Shown here piece by piece: positions 47,134 through 56,059 of a stretch of DNA of 64,000 nucleotides (its first letter is position 1; each line of letters begins with the position of its first letter). Source of the DNA: Streptomyces sp. NBC_01142 (GTDB lineage Bacteria; Actinomycetota; Actinomycetes; Streptomycetales; Streptomycetaceae); NCBI RefSeq assembly GCF_026341125.1, contig NZ_JAPEOR010000002.1, forward strand, positions 930,001 through 994,000. Direction: 5' to 3'. A model generated the notes under the pieces. That model was not told where the DNA came from. It saw only the letters and a list, made by a program, of their open reading frames with translations, and did not search any database. The position numbers and the translations under genes are program-made.

Positions 47134-47892
47134 TCAGCCCTGCTTCTCGCCCAGTACATGAAGCTGGGTCGCGACGGAGTGGAACGCGGGAAGTTCGGCG
47201 GCCGCCGCCTCCAGCTCGAGCAGGGCGTCCACGGCACCGGGCTCGGTGTCCACCAGGACGCCCGGAACCAGGTCGGTGAAGACCCGTACGCCGTGCACGG
47301 CGCCGACCTCGACACCGGCCGCGGCGACAAGCTCAGTGAGCTGCTCGGCGGTGAAGCGCCGGGGCACCGGGTCGCCCTCGCCCCAGCGGCCCGCGGGATC
47401 GGTGAGCGCATGGCGGGCCTCGTTGAAGTGCCCGGCCAGCGCCCTGGCGAGGACGGCCCCGCCGAGGCCGGCGGCGAGCAGGCTGAGCGCGCCGGAGGGA
47501 CGGAGGGCGTCCACGGCGTTGCGTACGCCCTCGGCGGGGTCGTCCACGTACTCCAGGACTCCGTGGCACAGCACGGCGTCGTAGCCACCGCGCTCGACGA
47601 CGTCGAACAGGCCGTGGATGTCGCCCTGGACACCGCGGACCCGGTCGGCCACGCCGGCCTCGGCCGCCCGGCGCTCCAGCGCGAAGAGGGCGTTGGGACT
47701 CGGGTCGACCACGGTGACCCGGTGGCCGAGCCGGGCCACGGGCACCGCGAAGTTGCCGGTGCCGCCACCGGTGTCGAGGACGTCCAGGGTGTCCGTCCCG
47801 GACGCCTTGACCCGGCGGTCGAGGGCGTCCTTGAGGACCTCCCAGACCACGGCGGTACGGAGAGAGGCGCGGGGGCGCGTCGGGTCCGACAC
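47134..47892 (-). CDS. Class I SAM-dependent methyltransferase
   Basis: 252 residues. SAM site LDVLDTGGGTGNFAVPVARL (about 36-55), acidic loop VTVVDPSPNALFAL, DIHGLF and VLCHGVLEYVDDPAEGVRNA, then LRPSGALSLLAAGLGGAVLA. The layout resembles CmoA/UbiG-like enzymes and methyltransferases next to the dcw cluster in Streptomyces. Substrate unknown. Starts ATG 47892; 162 bases separate it from the next gene. Confidence 0.9.
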   Translation of the reverse strand: MSDPTRPRASLRTAVVWEVLKDALDRRVKASGTDTLDVLDTGGGTGNFAVPVARLGHRVTVVDPSPNALFALERRAAEAGVADRVRGVQGDIHGLFDVVERGGYDAVLCHGVLEYVDDPAEGVRNAVDALRPSGALSLLAAGLGGAVLARALAGHFNEARHALTDPAGRWGEGDPVPRRFTAEQLTELVAAAGVEVGAVHGVRVFTDLVPGVLVDTEPGAVDALLELEAAAAELPAFHSVATQLHVLGEKQG

Positions 47893-48054
47893 GGCAGTTG
47901 ACTCCTCGGGCGGTGCCGCCCCGGCTCGCGGGGCGTGAACGGTGAAGACGGTGGAGACGGCACATTCGTTTGACTGCCGAATGCCGAATACGGCCGAACT
48001 CAGTGCAGACTCAGCCCACCCTATTGCCTCCGCCGGGCGTCCCCGCCCCCCGTC

Positions 48055-48603
48055 TCATCCCGCGGCGCCCCCCGTTTCCGGCGTCTCCGGTTGCTTCGTC
48101 CTCGGCTGGGGCAGCACGGGCTGGAGGACCAGCATCCGCTCGACCAGGCGCAGGAACATGGCCGCGTCGCGCAACAGGTCGTCGGCGTCGCGGCTGCTCG
48201 CCGCGCCCTGGATGCCCGCCTCGGCGCGCGCCCTGCGCCGGGCACCCGAGGCGAACAGGACGCTCCACTCGGACAGCTCGGGCGCGATCTCGGGCAGGAC
48301 TTCCCAGGCGCTGCGTATGCGCTGACGCCGGCGCTCGCTGGTCTCCGGGCGGCCACGGGCGGCCAGGACGGCTGCCGCGGTGCGCAGTGCGGCCAGATGG
48401 GCCGTGGCATACCGCTCGTTGGGCATGTCGAGGGTGGCGGCCTCGTCGAGGCCCGTACGGGCCTGGGCGAGGAGGTCGAGGGCGGCGGGCGGTGCCGAGG
48501 CCCGCCGCAGGACGGGGTGGACGTCGTTCGCCGGTCCGGTCAGTGAGGGTGCAGGGCCGGTGGCGCGGCGCCGCTGTGCGGCTGCCGCGGAGGAGCTGGC
48601 CAT
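48055..48603 (-). CDS. SAV_6107-family HEPN-like protein
   Basis: 182 residues from ATG 48603 with GGAGG well placed. All-helical: PPAALDLLAQARTGLDEAAT and PNERYATAHLAALRTAAAVL resemble HEPN-type helices (the family is named after a S. avermitilis protein), followed by SERRRQRIRSAWEVLPEIAP and SRDADDLLRDAAMFLRLVER. The RX4-6H nuclease motif of toxic HEPN proteins is not obvious. Function unknown. Divergent from the TetR-controlled operon. Confidence 0.82.
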   Translation of the reverse strand: MASSSAAAAQRRRATGPAPSLTGPANDVHPVLRRASAPPAALDLLAQARTGLDEAATLDMPNERYATAHLAALRTAAAVLAARGRPETSERRRQRIRSAWEVLPEIAPELSEWSVLFASGARRRARAEAGIQGAASSRDADDLLRDAAMFLRLVERMLVLQPVLPQPRTKQPETPETGGAAG

Positions 48604-48721
48604 GACGAACCTCCTGTCGTCGTGTGACGGCTCTGTGGCCGTATGTGTCCATCGTGAGGGGCACCACTGACAATCGGCTCCGACCTGCACTTTTGCTTCG
48701 ATCACGGGTTCGGGGGTAGTT

Positions 48722-48745
48722 TTTGCACTGACTAGTCAGTGCAAA
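48722..48745. promoter_or_regulatory. Perfect 24-bp palindromic operator
   Basis: Half-site TTTGCACTGACT (48722-48733) is followed at once by its exact complement (48734-48745). It lies 13 bases before the GTG start of the ABC-like gene, in an A/T-richer stretch. Size and symmetry fit a TetR-family dimer site; the TetR gene at the end of the operon is the likely binder. Confidence 0.85.
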
Positions 48746-48758
48746 TGGGGGAGGATAC

Positions 48759-49694
48759 GTGGACAGCCCGCACGGGGCTCCCGTCATCACCGAGGACTTC
48801 GGACTCAAGGGTCCGCGCGGCTGGGCCTTCCGGGGAGTGGACATCGACGCCCGGCCCGGCTCACTCATCGCCGTCGAGGGCCCGTCGGGTTCGGGCCGTA
48901 CCTGTCTGCTGCTCGCTCTCACCGGCCGTATGCGTCCCACCGAAGGCCGTGCCGAGATCGGCGGTCTCCAACTGCCGCGCAAGATGGCCGCCGTACGCCG
49001 GATCAGCGCGCTCGGCCCGGTGCCGGGCATCAGCGATCTCGACCCGGCCCTGACCGTCGCCGAGCATCTGCGCGAACGCGCCCTGCTGCAGCGCCGCTTC
49101 GACAGCTCGCTGCGCACTCTGCTGCGCCCGCGGGCCGAGCACGCCGCCGCGGCACGCGGACGTATCGACGAGGCGCTGGAGGCGGCCGGGCTCGACCTGG
49201 CCACGCTGCCCAAGGAGGAGCGCACCGCGGTGCGCGACCTGGAGCGGCTGGAGGAGCTGCGGCTGTCCATCGCCCTCGCTCTGATCGGCCGCCCACGCCT
49301 GCTCGCGGTCGACGACATCGACCTCAAGCTCTCCGACACCGAGCGGGCCGAGGTCTGGAAGCTGCTGGGCTCCCTCGCCGAGAGCGGCACGACCGTGTTC
49401 GCCGTGTGCAGCCAGGCCCCCGAAGGGACGACCGTCATCCGCACCACCGGTCGCAGCACGGTCGACGCGGCCACGGCCGCAGCCGCTGACGCGGATACAG
49501 AAGCGGTCGCGGACACGGGCACTGACGCGGATGCAGAGGCGGAAGCGGAAGCGGAAGCAAAAGTGGAGGCAGCGGCGCTCGGGGACACAGACAGAGACAC
49601 AGACACAGGCGCCGACGCCGACGCCGACGACACGAACAAGGACACGAACGAGGAGGGGACGGCCGATGCGCTCGCCGATACTGGCCGCGCTTGA
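48759..49694 (+). CDS. Degenerate ABC-type ATPase with acidic repeat tail
   Basis: 311 residues from GTG 48759. ABC fold with many lost motifs: Walker A reads GPSGSGRTCLL (residues 42-52; Arg instead of Lys), no LSGGQ (the region is DLERLEELRLSIALALIGRP), Walker B ends LLAVDDID (Asp for Glu), and there is no His switch. Residues about 230-311 are a low-complexity tail of Asp/Glu/Ala/Thr (DADAEAEAEAEAK). Overlaps the membrane gene by 29 bases, so the pair is coupled. It may be a nucleotide sensor or structural partner rather than a pump motor. Confidence 0.85.
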   Translation: MDSPHGAPVITEDFGLKGPRGWAFRGVDIDARPGSLIAVEGPSGSGRTCLLLALTGRMRPTEGRAEIGGLQLPRKMAAVRRISALGPVPGISDLDPALTVAEHLRERALLQRRFDSSLRTLLRPRAEHAAAARGRIDEALEAAGLDLATLPKEERTAVRDLERLEELRLSIALALIGRPRLLAVDDIDLKLSDTERAEVWKLLGSLAESGTTVFAVCSQAPEGTTVIRTTGRSTVDAATAAAADADTEAVADTGTDADAEAEAEAEAKVEAAALGDTDRDTDTGADADADDTNKDTNEEGTADALADTGRA

Positions 49695-51753
49695 GCTGAA
49701 GCGGTTCGGCAGGGGGAAACTGCCGTCCGCCGCGCTCGTCGCGATTCTGCTGCTGCCGCTGCTGTACGGCGCGCTGTACCTGTGCTCGTTCTGGGATCCG
49801 TACGGCCAGCTCGACCGGATACCCGTCGCGCTCGTCAACAGCGACAAGGGAGCCACCGCCGAGGGCAAGAAGATCACGGCCGGCGACGAGATCACCGAGG
49901 GCCTGCTCGACAGCAAGGTCTTCGACTGGCACGAGGTCAGTGCTGCCGAAGCCCGCAAGGGCGTGGAGGACGGCGCGTACTACCTCTCGCTGACCATGCC
50001 GAAGGACTTCAGCGAGCGCATCGCGTCCAGTTCCGGAGACTCCCCCGCGACCGGCGCTCTTCAGGTCCGTACGAACGACGCCAACAACTACATCGTCGGG
50101 CAGATCTCACGGTCCGTCTTCTCCGAAGTGCGCACCGCCGCCTCGACCGATGCCTCCCGCTCCTTCCTCGACAAGATCTTCATATCCTTCTCCGACATCC
50201 ATGACGCGACGGAGAAGGCCGCGAAGGGCGCCGACGACCTCAAGGACGGAGTCGGTAAGGCGAAGAAGGGCTCCAAGAGCCTCTCGGACGGGCTGAAGGA
50301 CGCCAAGGACGGCAGCGGCAAGCTGGCCGGCGGGCTCACCGAGCTCAACAAGGGCGCGGGCGAACTCGAGACCGGCTCCCGCAAGGTCGCCAACGGCACC
50401 CAGGTCCTTGCCGACAAGGTCAACGGGATCGCCGCCAACGTCCGTCCGTACCTCAAGGACGACGGCAAGACGATCGGTCGCACGGCCCGCCTGGTCGCCG
50501 ACTCCTCCGCCGCCGCCCGCCACACCCTCGCCTCCCTGGTGGAGAGGGCCCCCGGCGCGGCGACACGGGCCCACAAGTCCGCCGACGAGCTGAACGACCT
50601 GCACAAGACGCGCTGCGAGGACGCCGTTCTGCCCGACCCCGCCGTCTGCTCGGCCCTGGAGCGCGCCAAGGTCACGTCGGCCGATGTCGCCAAGGCCGCC
50701 GACGACGTCAATGCCCTGGTGCAGGACAACAACGGCGTTCTGAAGAAGCTGGACGGACATCTCGAGAAGCTGCAGAAGCAGGCGGACGACCTCGCCAAGC
50801 GGTCACCGCGCCTGAGCGAGGACCTGGAGTCGTCCGTACGCGACATCAACAGGCTCAACGCCGGCGCCAAGAAGGTCGCCACCGGCGCCGACCAGCTGCA
50901 CACCGGGCTGACCAGCGCCAAGACCGGCTCCGTCGACCTCGACAGCGGCGTCGGCAAGCTCAAGAAGGGCGCCAAGAGCCTGGACGGCGGCCTCTTCAAA
51001 CTGGCCGACGGATCGACCGAGCTGGCCGGCGGGCTGAACAACGGCGTGGAGAAGATCCCCGACTACGACAAGAAGGACCGCGACCGCCGCACCGAGGTGA
51101 TGGCCGACCCCGTGCAGCTGGCCAACCAGTCCCTGCACAAGGCACCCAACTACGGCACCGGCTTCGCCCCGTATTTCATCCCGCTCTCCCTCTGGGTGGG
51201 CTCCATGGTGGCGTACATGATCATCCAGCCACTCAACCGGCGTGCGCTCGCCGTCGGCGCCTCCGCCTGGCGCATCGCGTCGGCCGGCTGGCTTCCGGTC
51301 GCCGCGATCGGGCTGCTGCAGGTCGCCGCCCTGATGTCGGTACTGCACTGGGGCCTCGGTCTGCAGATGGCGTACGCGGCCGGGACGGTCGCCTTCCTGG
51401 CGCTGGTGACCTGCTGCTTCTCCGCGATCATCCAGTGGCTGAACGCCCGCTTCGGAGCCGCGGGCCGGATCCTCGTACTGGCGGTGCTGATGCTCCAGCT
51501 GACCTCGGCCGGCGGCACCTACCCCGTACAGACCAGCCCCGCGTTCTTCAACGCGATCCACCCCTTCCTCCCGATGACGTACGTCGTCGATGCACTGCGC
51601 ACGCTGATCACGGGCGGCGGACTCGGCCCGGTGTGGCAGGCATGCGCGGTGCTGGCCGCCTTCACCGCGGGCGCGCTCGCGCTCACCGCCCTCACCGCGC
51701 GGCACAAGCAGGTGTGGACGCTCGACCGGCTCCACCCCGAGCTGACTCTGTGA
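49666..51753 (+). CDS. YhgE/Pip-family membrane protein
   Basis: 695 residues from ATG 49666 with AGGAGGGG upstream. One N-terminal membrane helix (ALVAILLLPLLYGALYLCSF), a large extracytoplasmic part with long helical repeats (GADDLKDGVGKAKKGSKSLS, GGLTELNKGAGELETGSRKV) and five C-terminal helices from about 505 (FIPLSLWVGSMVAYMIIQPL onward). This is the phage-infection-protein/YhgE family, related to ABC-2 permeases and type VII secretion-linked proteins. Coupled to the ABC-like gene and the TetR gene. Confidence 0.92.
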   Translation: MRSPILAALELKRFGRGKLPSAALVAILLLPLLYGALYLCSFWDPYGQLDRIPVALVNSDKGATAEGKKITAGDEITEGLLDSKVFDWHEVSAAEARKGVEDGAYYLSLTMPKDFSERIASSSGDSPATGALQVRTNDANNYIVGQISRSVFSEVRTAASTDASRSFLDKIFISFSDIHDATEKAAKGADDLKDGVGKAKKGSKSLSDGLKDAKDGSGKLAGGLTELNKGAGELETGSRKVANGTQVLADKVNGIAANVRPYLKDDGKTIGRTARLVADSSAAARHTLASLVERAPGAATRAHKSADELNDLHKTRCEDAVLPDPAVCSALERAKVTSADVAKAADDVNALVQDNNGVLKKLDGHLEKLQKQADDLAKRSPRLSEDLESSVRDINRLNAGAKKVATGADQLHTGLTSAKTGSVDLDSGVGKLKKGAKSLDGGLFKLADGSTELAGGLNNGVEKIPDYDKKDRDRRTEVMADPVQLANQSLHKAPNYGTGFAPYFIPLSLWVGSMVAYMIIQPLNRRALAVGASAWRIASAGWLPVAAIGLLQVAALMSVLHWGLGLQMAYAAGTVAFLALVTCCFSAIIQWLNARFGAAGRILVLAVLMLQLTSAGGTYPVQTSPAFFNAIHPFLPMTYVVDALRTLITGGGLGPVWQACAVLAAFTAGALALTALTARHKQVWTLDRLHPELTL

Positions 51754-51767
51754 GAACGGACGGACCT

Positions 51768-52400
51768 GTGAGAATCGACGCCATGGACGCCATGGACAGC
51801 ACCAGCACCAGACGCCGGGCGACCCGGGCCAAGCTCTACGAGGCAGCCGTGACGCTCATAGCCGAGCAGGGCTTCTCCGCCACCACGGTGGACGAGATCG
51901 CCGAGCGGGCAGGGGTCGCCAAGGGCACGGTCTACTACAACTTCAAGAGCAAGACCGAACTCTTCGAGGAGCTGCTGCGGTACGGCGTCGGGCTGCTCAC
52001 CCTCTCGCTGCAGAACGCCGCCGACGAGACAGCCGACCGCGGCGGCACCAAGGTCGAGGCACTGGACGCGATGATCAGGGCCGGTCTGGTCTTCATCGAA
52101 CGCTATCCGGCCTTCACCCAGCTGTACGTCGCCGAGCTGTGGCGAACCAACCGGGCCTGGCAGTCGACTCTCCTCGTCGTCCGGCAGCAGGCGGTGGCCG
52201 TGGTCGAGACGGTGCTGCGCGAGGCAGTCGAGAACGGCGAGCTGAGTGAGGAGATCGACGTCGGGCTGACGGCTGCCGCGCTGGTCGGAATGGTGCTGGT
52301 CGCGGCGCTGGACTGGCAGGCGTTCCAGCGGGAGCGGTCGCTCGACGATGTGCACGCGGCGCTGTCGCGACTGCTGCACGGCCGGGTGAGCGGCCGCTAG
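51768..52400 (+). CDS. TetR-family regulator
   Basis: 210 residues from GTG 51768; GTG 51750 and ATG 51783 are also in frame. Typical N-terminal HTH: ATRAKLYEAAVTLIAEQGFS, then TTVDEIAERAGVAKGTVYYN and FKSKTELFEELL. An all-helical ligand domain of about 140 residues follows. Last gene of the operon, probably binding the palindrome at 48722 and repressing its own operon until a ligand appears. Confidence 0.93.
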   Translation: MRIDAMDAMDSTSTRRRATRAKLYEAAVTLIAEQGFSATTVDEIAERAGVAKGTVYYNFKSKTELFEELLRYGVGLLTLSLQNAADETADRGGTKVEALDAMIRAGLVFIERYPAFTQLYVAELWRTNRAWQSTLLVVRQQAVAVVETVLREAVENGELSEEIDVGLTAAALVGMVLVAALDWQAFQRERSLDDVHAALSRLLHGRVSGR

Positions 52401-52438
52401 GAGTCGCCGGGGCGTACGAGAACAGAGACGCGCACACA

Positions 52439-52497
52439 GAAACGCGCCGGCCCTTCGAGGCTCGATCCCCCCGAGCCCCGCCGAACCGGCGCGTTTC
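52439..52497 (+). terminator. Hairpin terminator after the TetR gene
   Basis: GAAACGCGCCGG (52439-52450) pairs with CCGGCGCGTTTC (52486-52497). An inner hairpin is formed by GGCTCG and CGAGCC (about 52459-52477). Confidence 0.75.
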
Positions 52498-52812
52498 CCC
52501 CGTTCCCCGTGTCCCCGTTCCCCCCGCGTCCCCCGTTGTTCCCCCGTGGTGCCGGAGAACCCGATCCCCGTTGTTCCCCCGGCGGTCAGTGGGTTCTCCG
52601 TTGTGCTCCCCGTTGCGTCGGGGGTGCCGCGCCGTTCCGCCGCCCCGTGTCGTCGGTGCCGGCGCCGCGCCCCTTCCGTGGTCCCCACTCTTCCTTCTGC
52701 ACAGGTGAGACCCCATCCGCGCGCGTACTCATCTCACCCACTAGGTACGGATACTCAGCTGTCCGTGCTCATGCCCATCCGCACGGGATGCCGTCTGGTT
52801 ACGATCGCGTCC
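52498..52812. repeat. C-rich repeated tract and upstream region of the DUF4126 gene
   Basis: From 52498 to about 52600 the plus strand is strongly C/T-rich, with CCCCGTT words recurring and CCCCGTTGTTCCCCC (about 52567-52581) echoed near 52531. Further on there is no gene I can support. TACGAT at 52800-52805, 7 bases before the GTG at 52813, is a candidate leaderless promoter -10. Confidence 0.55.
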
Positions 52813-53430
52813 GTGTCCGTACTCCCCCTCGTCTTCACCAGCGGCTGGGCCAGCGGGATCAACGCCTACGCGGTGGTCCTGCTGCTCGGCGTCTTCGGCG
52901 CGACCGGGCTCACCGACGAGGTGCCCGCATCACTGCAGCGCACCGATGTACTGATCGCCGCCGGTGTGCTGTTCCTCTGCGAGGCGGTCGCGGACAAGAT
53001 CCCGTACGTCGACTCGATATGGGATTCCGTGCACACCGTGATCCGGCCGGTGGCGGGTGCGGTCGTGGGCGCGCTCCTGGCGGGGGAGAGCGGCTCGCTG
53101 CCGGAGCTCGCGGCCGGCGCCGTCGGCGGTTCGACCGCGCTGCTGAGCCATCTCGTCAAGGCCGGTACGCGGATGGCGATCAACACCTCCCCCGAACCGT
53201 TCAGCAATATCGCCATGAGCACCGCGGAGGACCTGGGCGTCGCCGGGATCATCACTTTCGCGATCTTCCATCCGGTCGCGGCCGCGATCATCGCCGGGGT
53301 CCTGCTCGTACTGGGCATCGTGACGGTGACCTTCCTCGCCTCGAGGATCCGGCGCTTTCTGCGGCGCAGGGCGCAGCGCCGTGAGGAGAAGCGGCTGGTG
53401 GCCTCGGGGGTTCGCAGGCCACCCGACTGA
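52813..53430 (+). CDS. DUF4126 membrane protein
   Basis: 205 residues from GTG 52813 (VLPLVFTSGWASGINAYAVV is the usual family start); ATG 52771 is open upstream. About five membrane segments, with the conserved GWASGINAYAVVLLLG at the start, then ADKIPYVDSIWDSVHTVIRP. Ends in a basic cytosolic tail (RIRRFLRRRAQRREEKR). Function unknown. The family includes predicted small transport or membrane-domain proteins. Confidence 0.85.
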   Translation: MSVLPLVFTSGWASGINAYAVVLLLGVFGATGLTDEVPASLQRTDVLIAAGVLFLCEAVADKIPYVDSIWDSVHTVIRPVAGAVVGALLAGESGSLPELAAGAVGGSTALLSHLVKAGTRMAINTSPEPFSNIAMSTAEDLGVAGIITFAIFHPVAAAIIAGVLLVLGIVTVTFLASRIRRFLRRRAQRREEKRLVASGVRRPPD

Positions 53431-53485
53431 GCCCGGGGGTGCCGAGGGCCGGGGGTGCCGGGGGCCGGGGGTGCCGGGGGCGTCC
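53431..53485. repeat. G-rich tandem words between two genes
   Basis: GGGGGTGCCG recurs about four times between the DUF4126 gene stop and the next promoter, with a CCCCCGG block at 53484-53490 able to fold back. It could act as a terminator or a G-quadruplex-forming tract on the plus strand. Confidence 0.55.
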
Positions 53486-53526
53486 CCCGGGAAAGCACCG
53501 TGGTGGGGGCGGATAAAGTCCCTGAC

Positions 53527-55038
53527 ATGGCACGGATTGCGGTGATCGGCGCCGGGATGGGCGCCATGGCGGCTGCCGCCCGGCTGGCCGTGGCAGGCCA
53601 CCGGGTGACGGTGTACGAGCGCTCGGCGACGTACGGCGGCGCGGTGGGCCGGTTCGAGCGCGAGGGCTTCGCCTTCGACACCGGGCCGGGGCTGCTGCAT
53701 CTGCCCGCCGTCTACCGCGACTTGTTCGTCAAGACGGGCAAGGAGCCGCTGGAGCAGTGCGTCGAGCTGGCCCAGGTCGACCCGGCCGTCCGGCATGTCT
53801 TCGCCGACGGCACCGAGGTCGCGCTGCCCAACGCCTCGCGCGGAGGCGTGGCTTCCGCGCTGGACGAGGCGCTGGGTGCCGGTGCCGGTGAGCTGTGGAG
53901 CGCCTATCTCAACCGCGCGCGGACCGCCTGGGACGCGACGCGCAGACCGCTCCTCGAGGAGCCGCTGCGGGCGGACCGGCAGGCTCTGGGGCGCGATCCG
54001 TATCCGGCGGTGCGCAAGAGCGGGCTGCTGCGGCGCCGGCCGCCCACCCTGGCCGAGGTCGCGCACCGCGAGTTGGGCGATCCGCGGCTGGTGGCCCTGC
54101 TGGAGAGCAGTGCGCTGGCGTACGGGCTCGATCCCCGCAGCGCGCCCGCCGCGGCGGCCGTACTGCCGTACATGGAGCAGACCTTCGGCAGCTGGTACGT
54201 ACGCGGCGGGATGCGGGCGCTCGCGCAGGCGGTGTACGAACGCTGCCTGGCCCGCAAGGTCGAGTTCGTCTTCGGCGCCGAGGTGACGGGCGTACAGGAG
54301 AAGGACGGGCGCGCGGCGGGGGTGGTACTGGCGGACGACGACACGGGCGCGGAAGCGGACTTCGTCGTCTCGGGTGCCCCTGTCCCGGCCCTCTACAAGG
54401 ATCACGTACTGGACCGGCAGCACTCCGACGACCGGCCTCACTGGCAGAAGGGCCCCGCGACCGGGCGGTTCGTGCTGTGCCTGGCGCTGCGCGGCGCCCG
54501 GCCCGGCGACGCGGTGCACCGCACCGTGGTTCACGCGGCCGACCGGTCCGCAGAACTCGAGGCGGTCCTCGACGGCCGGCTGTGCGACCGGCCGACCGTG
54601 ACGGTCCTGCGCCCGGACGATCCCACCCTCCATCCCGAAGGGCACGAGTCGGTCACCGTGACCGCCGTCGTCCCGGCCGGGGACCTGTGGTCGGCGGACA
54701 GTCTGTGGAGTGAGCCGGGCGTCACCGAGCGCTTCGCGGACCGGGTCCTGGAGGCGGCTGCCGCCGCCGTACCCGGCTTGGGCGAGCGGTTGCTGTGGCG
54801 CGAGGCGCGCACCCCGGACGACACCCTGCGGGAGACGGGCCTGCGCCAGGTGCCCGCACCCGCGCTGGCGGGCGCCGGGGGTGACTACCTGTCGGCGGAC
54901 AACCGGTCGCCGCTGCCGGGGCTGCTCTTCGCCGGTGGCTTCGCTCACCCCGGTGGCGGGCTCGCGCACGCCGGGATGTCGGGTGCCCTGGTCTCCGGGC
55001 TGATCGTGGAGGGCGCGGACTTCCGCGGCTCTCAGTGA
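53527..55038 (+). CDS. Phytoene-desaturase-like FAD/NAD(P) oxidoreductase
   Basis: 503 residues from ATG 53527. The dinucleotide-binding start IAVIGAGMGAMAAAARLAVA (residues 4-23) and YGGAVGRFEREGFAFDTGPG are those of phytoene desaturase/CrtI relatives. The C-terminal FAD clamp reads GLLFAGGFAHPGGGLAHAGM. No carotenoid genes are nearby, so the substrate is unknown; such lone enzymes occur widely in Streptomyces. TAAAGT (53514-53519) sits 7 bases before the ATG without a ribosome site, suggesting a leaderless transcript. Confidence 0.88.
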   Translation: MARIAVIGAGMGAMAAAARLAVAGHRVTVYERSATYGGAVGRFEREGFAFDTGPGLLHLPAVYRDLFVKTGKEPLEQCVELAQVDPAVRHVFADGTEVALPNASRGGVASALDEALGAGAGELWSAYLNRARTAWDATRRPLLEEPLRADRQALGRDPYPAVRKSGLLRRRPPTLAEVAHRELGDPRLVALLESSALAYGLDPRSAPAAAAVLPYMEQTFGSWYVRGGMRALAQAVYERCLARKVEFVFGAEVTGVQEKDGRAAGVVLADDDTGAEADFVVSGAPVPALYKDHVLDRQHSDDRPHWQKGPATGRFVLCLALRGARPGDAVHRTVVHAADRSAELEAVLDGRLCDRPTVTVLRPDDPTLHPEGHESVTVTAVVPAGDLWSADSLWSEPGVTERFADRVLEAAAAAVPGLGERLLWREARTPDDTLRETGLRQVPAPALAGAGGDYLSADNRSPLPGLLFAGGFAHPGGGLAHAGMSGALVSGLIVEGADFRGSQ

Positions 55039-55138
55039 CCCCGGGCGAGTGACCCTGAGCGAGTGACCCCGGACAGGTGCTTCCGGGCAGGTGGCTCCGG
55101 GCGCCGGAGTTCCGGCCCCAGGTCCCCAGGGGCCCGGG

Positions 55139-56008
55139 TCAGTAGCGGTACTGCTGCTCGTTGTACCCGGAGTCGTAGCCGTACGGCGAGGGCTCCTCCT
55201 GCGGCGCCGGCGGGACCTGCTGCTCCCCGTCGCGCTGCTGCGGCACCCACACCCCGCCCGGCGGCGTCTCGCTGTACTGCTGCTGTGCGTAGGGGTCGGC
55301 GTACTGCTGCTGGCCGCCGTAGCTGTCGTAGGCATCGTAGGAGTACGCGCTGTGCTGCTGGCCGCCCACATAGGGGTCGGAGTAGGCGGCGTACTGCTGC
55401 TGCCCGGTCCCGTAGTCGTACTGCCCGGCGTAGCTGTCCTGACCGGCCGGCTGCTGGCCGTAGCCGGAGTAGGTGTCGTAACCGGTGTCGTACGCGGCGT
55501 AGTTCTGGCTCTGGTCCTGCTCGGTGGCGGCGGCGTATGCCGTGTCGTTGTATATGCCGTACTGCCCGGTCTCCTCGGGCAGCGGCTGCGGCTCGTAGAC
55601 GTCATCGTTCTCCGGGGACTCCCGGGACTCCCGGGGCTCCGGGGACTGCGCGGTGCCCGGCTCGTAGGCGAGGTCGGACACCTCCAGCGTGGGCTCGCGC
55701 GTCGCGCCCGCGCCCTGGGGGGATCCGGACCTGCGTCGGCGGCTCGCCCCGGGGCTGCCGCCGAGTGCCCAGCCGGTGGAGAAGCCGCGCCGGAAGGAGA
55801 GCGTGACGTAGGTCTGGCCGACCGCGAAGGCGATGGCGCCGAGCGCGATCACCAGGACGGAGGGCAGCAGTACGCCGAGGACCACGCCGAGGAAGCCGCC
55901 GAAGGCGAGCAGCCGGTAGCGCAGCCGCGCCTTGTACTGCAGCAGCACCTCACCGAGCAGCCACAGCGCGACGACGCCGAACGCGATGTAGAGGACCGTC
56001 CAGCCCAT
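55139..56008 (-). CDS. Membrane protein with Tyr/Gln-rich disordered tail
   Basis: 289 residues. N-terminal membrane hairpin: VLYIAFGVVALWLLGEVLLQ (about 4-23) and RLLAFGGFLGVVLGVLLPSV (about 32-51), with a further hydrophobic stretch to about 65. Residues about 90-289 are a low-complexity tail very rich in Tyr, Gln, Gly, Ser and Asp (SYAGQYDYGTGQQQYAAYSD), without charge clusters or domains. Such tails resemble prion-like or condensate-forming segments. I do not recognise the family beyond a conserved actinobacterial membrane protein. Confidence 0.85.
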   Translation of the reverse strand: MGWTVLYIAFGVVALWLLGEVLLQYKARLRYRLLAFGGFLGVVLGVLLPSVLVIALGAIAFAVGQTYVTLSFRRGFSTGWALGGSPGASRRRRSGSPQGAGATREPTLEVSDLAYEPGTAQSPEPRESRESPENDDVYEPQPLPEETGQYGIYNDTAYAAATEQDQSQNYAAYDTGYDTYSGYGQQPAGQDSYAGQYDYGTGQQQYAAYSDPYVGGQQHSAYSYDAYDSYGGQQQYADPYAQQQYSETPPGGVWVPQQRDGEQQVPPAPQEEPSPYGYDSGYNEQQYRY

Positions 56009-56059
56009 GCCCGCCCCTCTCCTGCGGCCGCCGCCCCGGGGCGGGGCGGATACGACCGG

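Noticed and set aside
48055..48603. Toxin-antitoxin interpretation of the HEPN-like protein
   Set aside because: No clear RX4-6H nuclease motif and no partner nucleotidyltransferase or antitoxin gene alongside.
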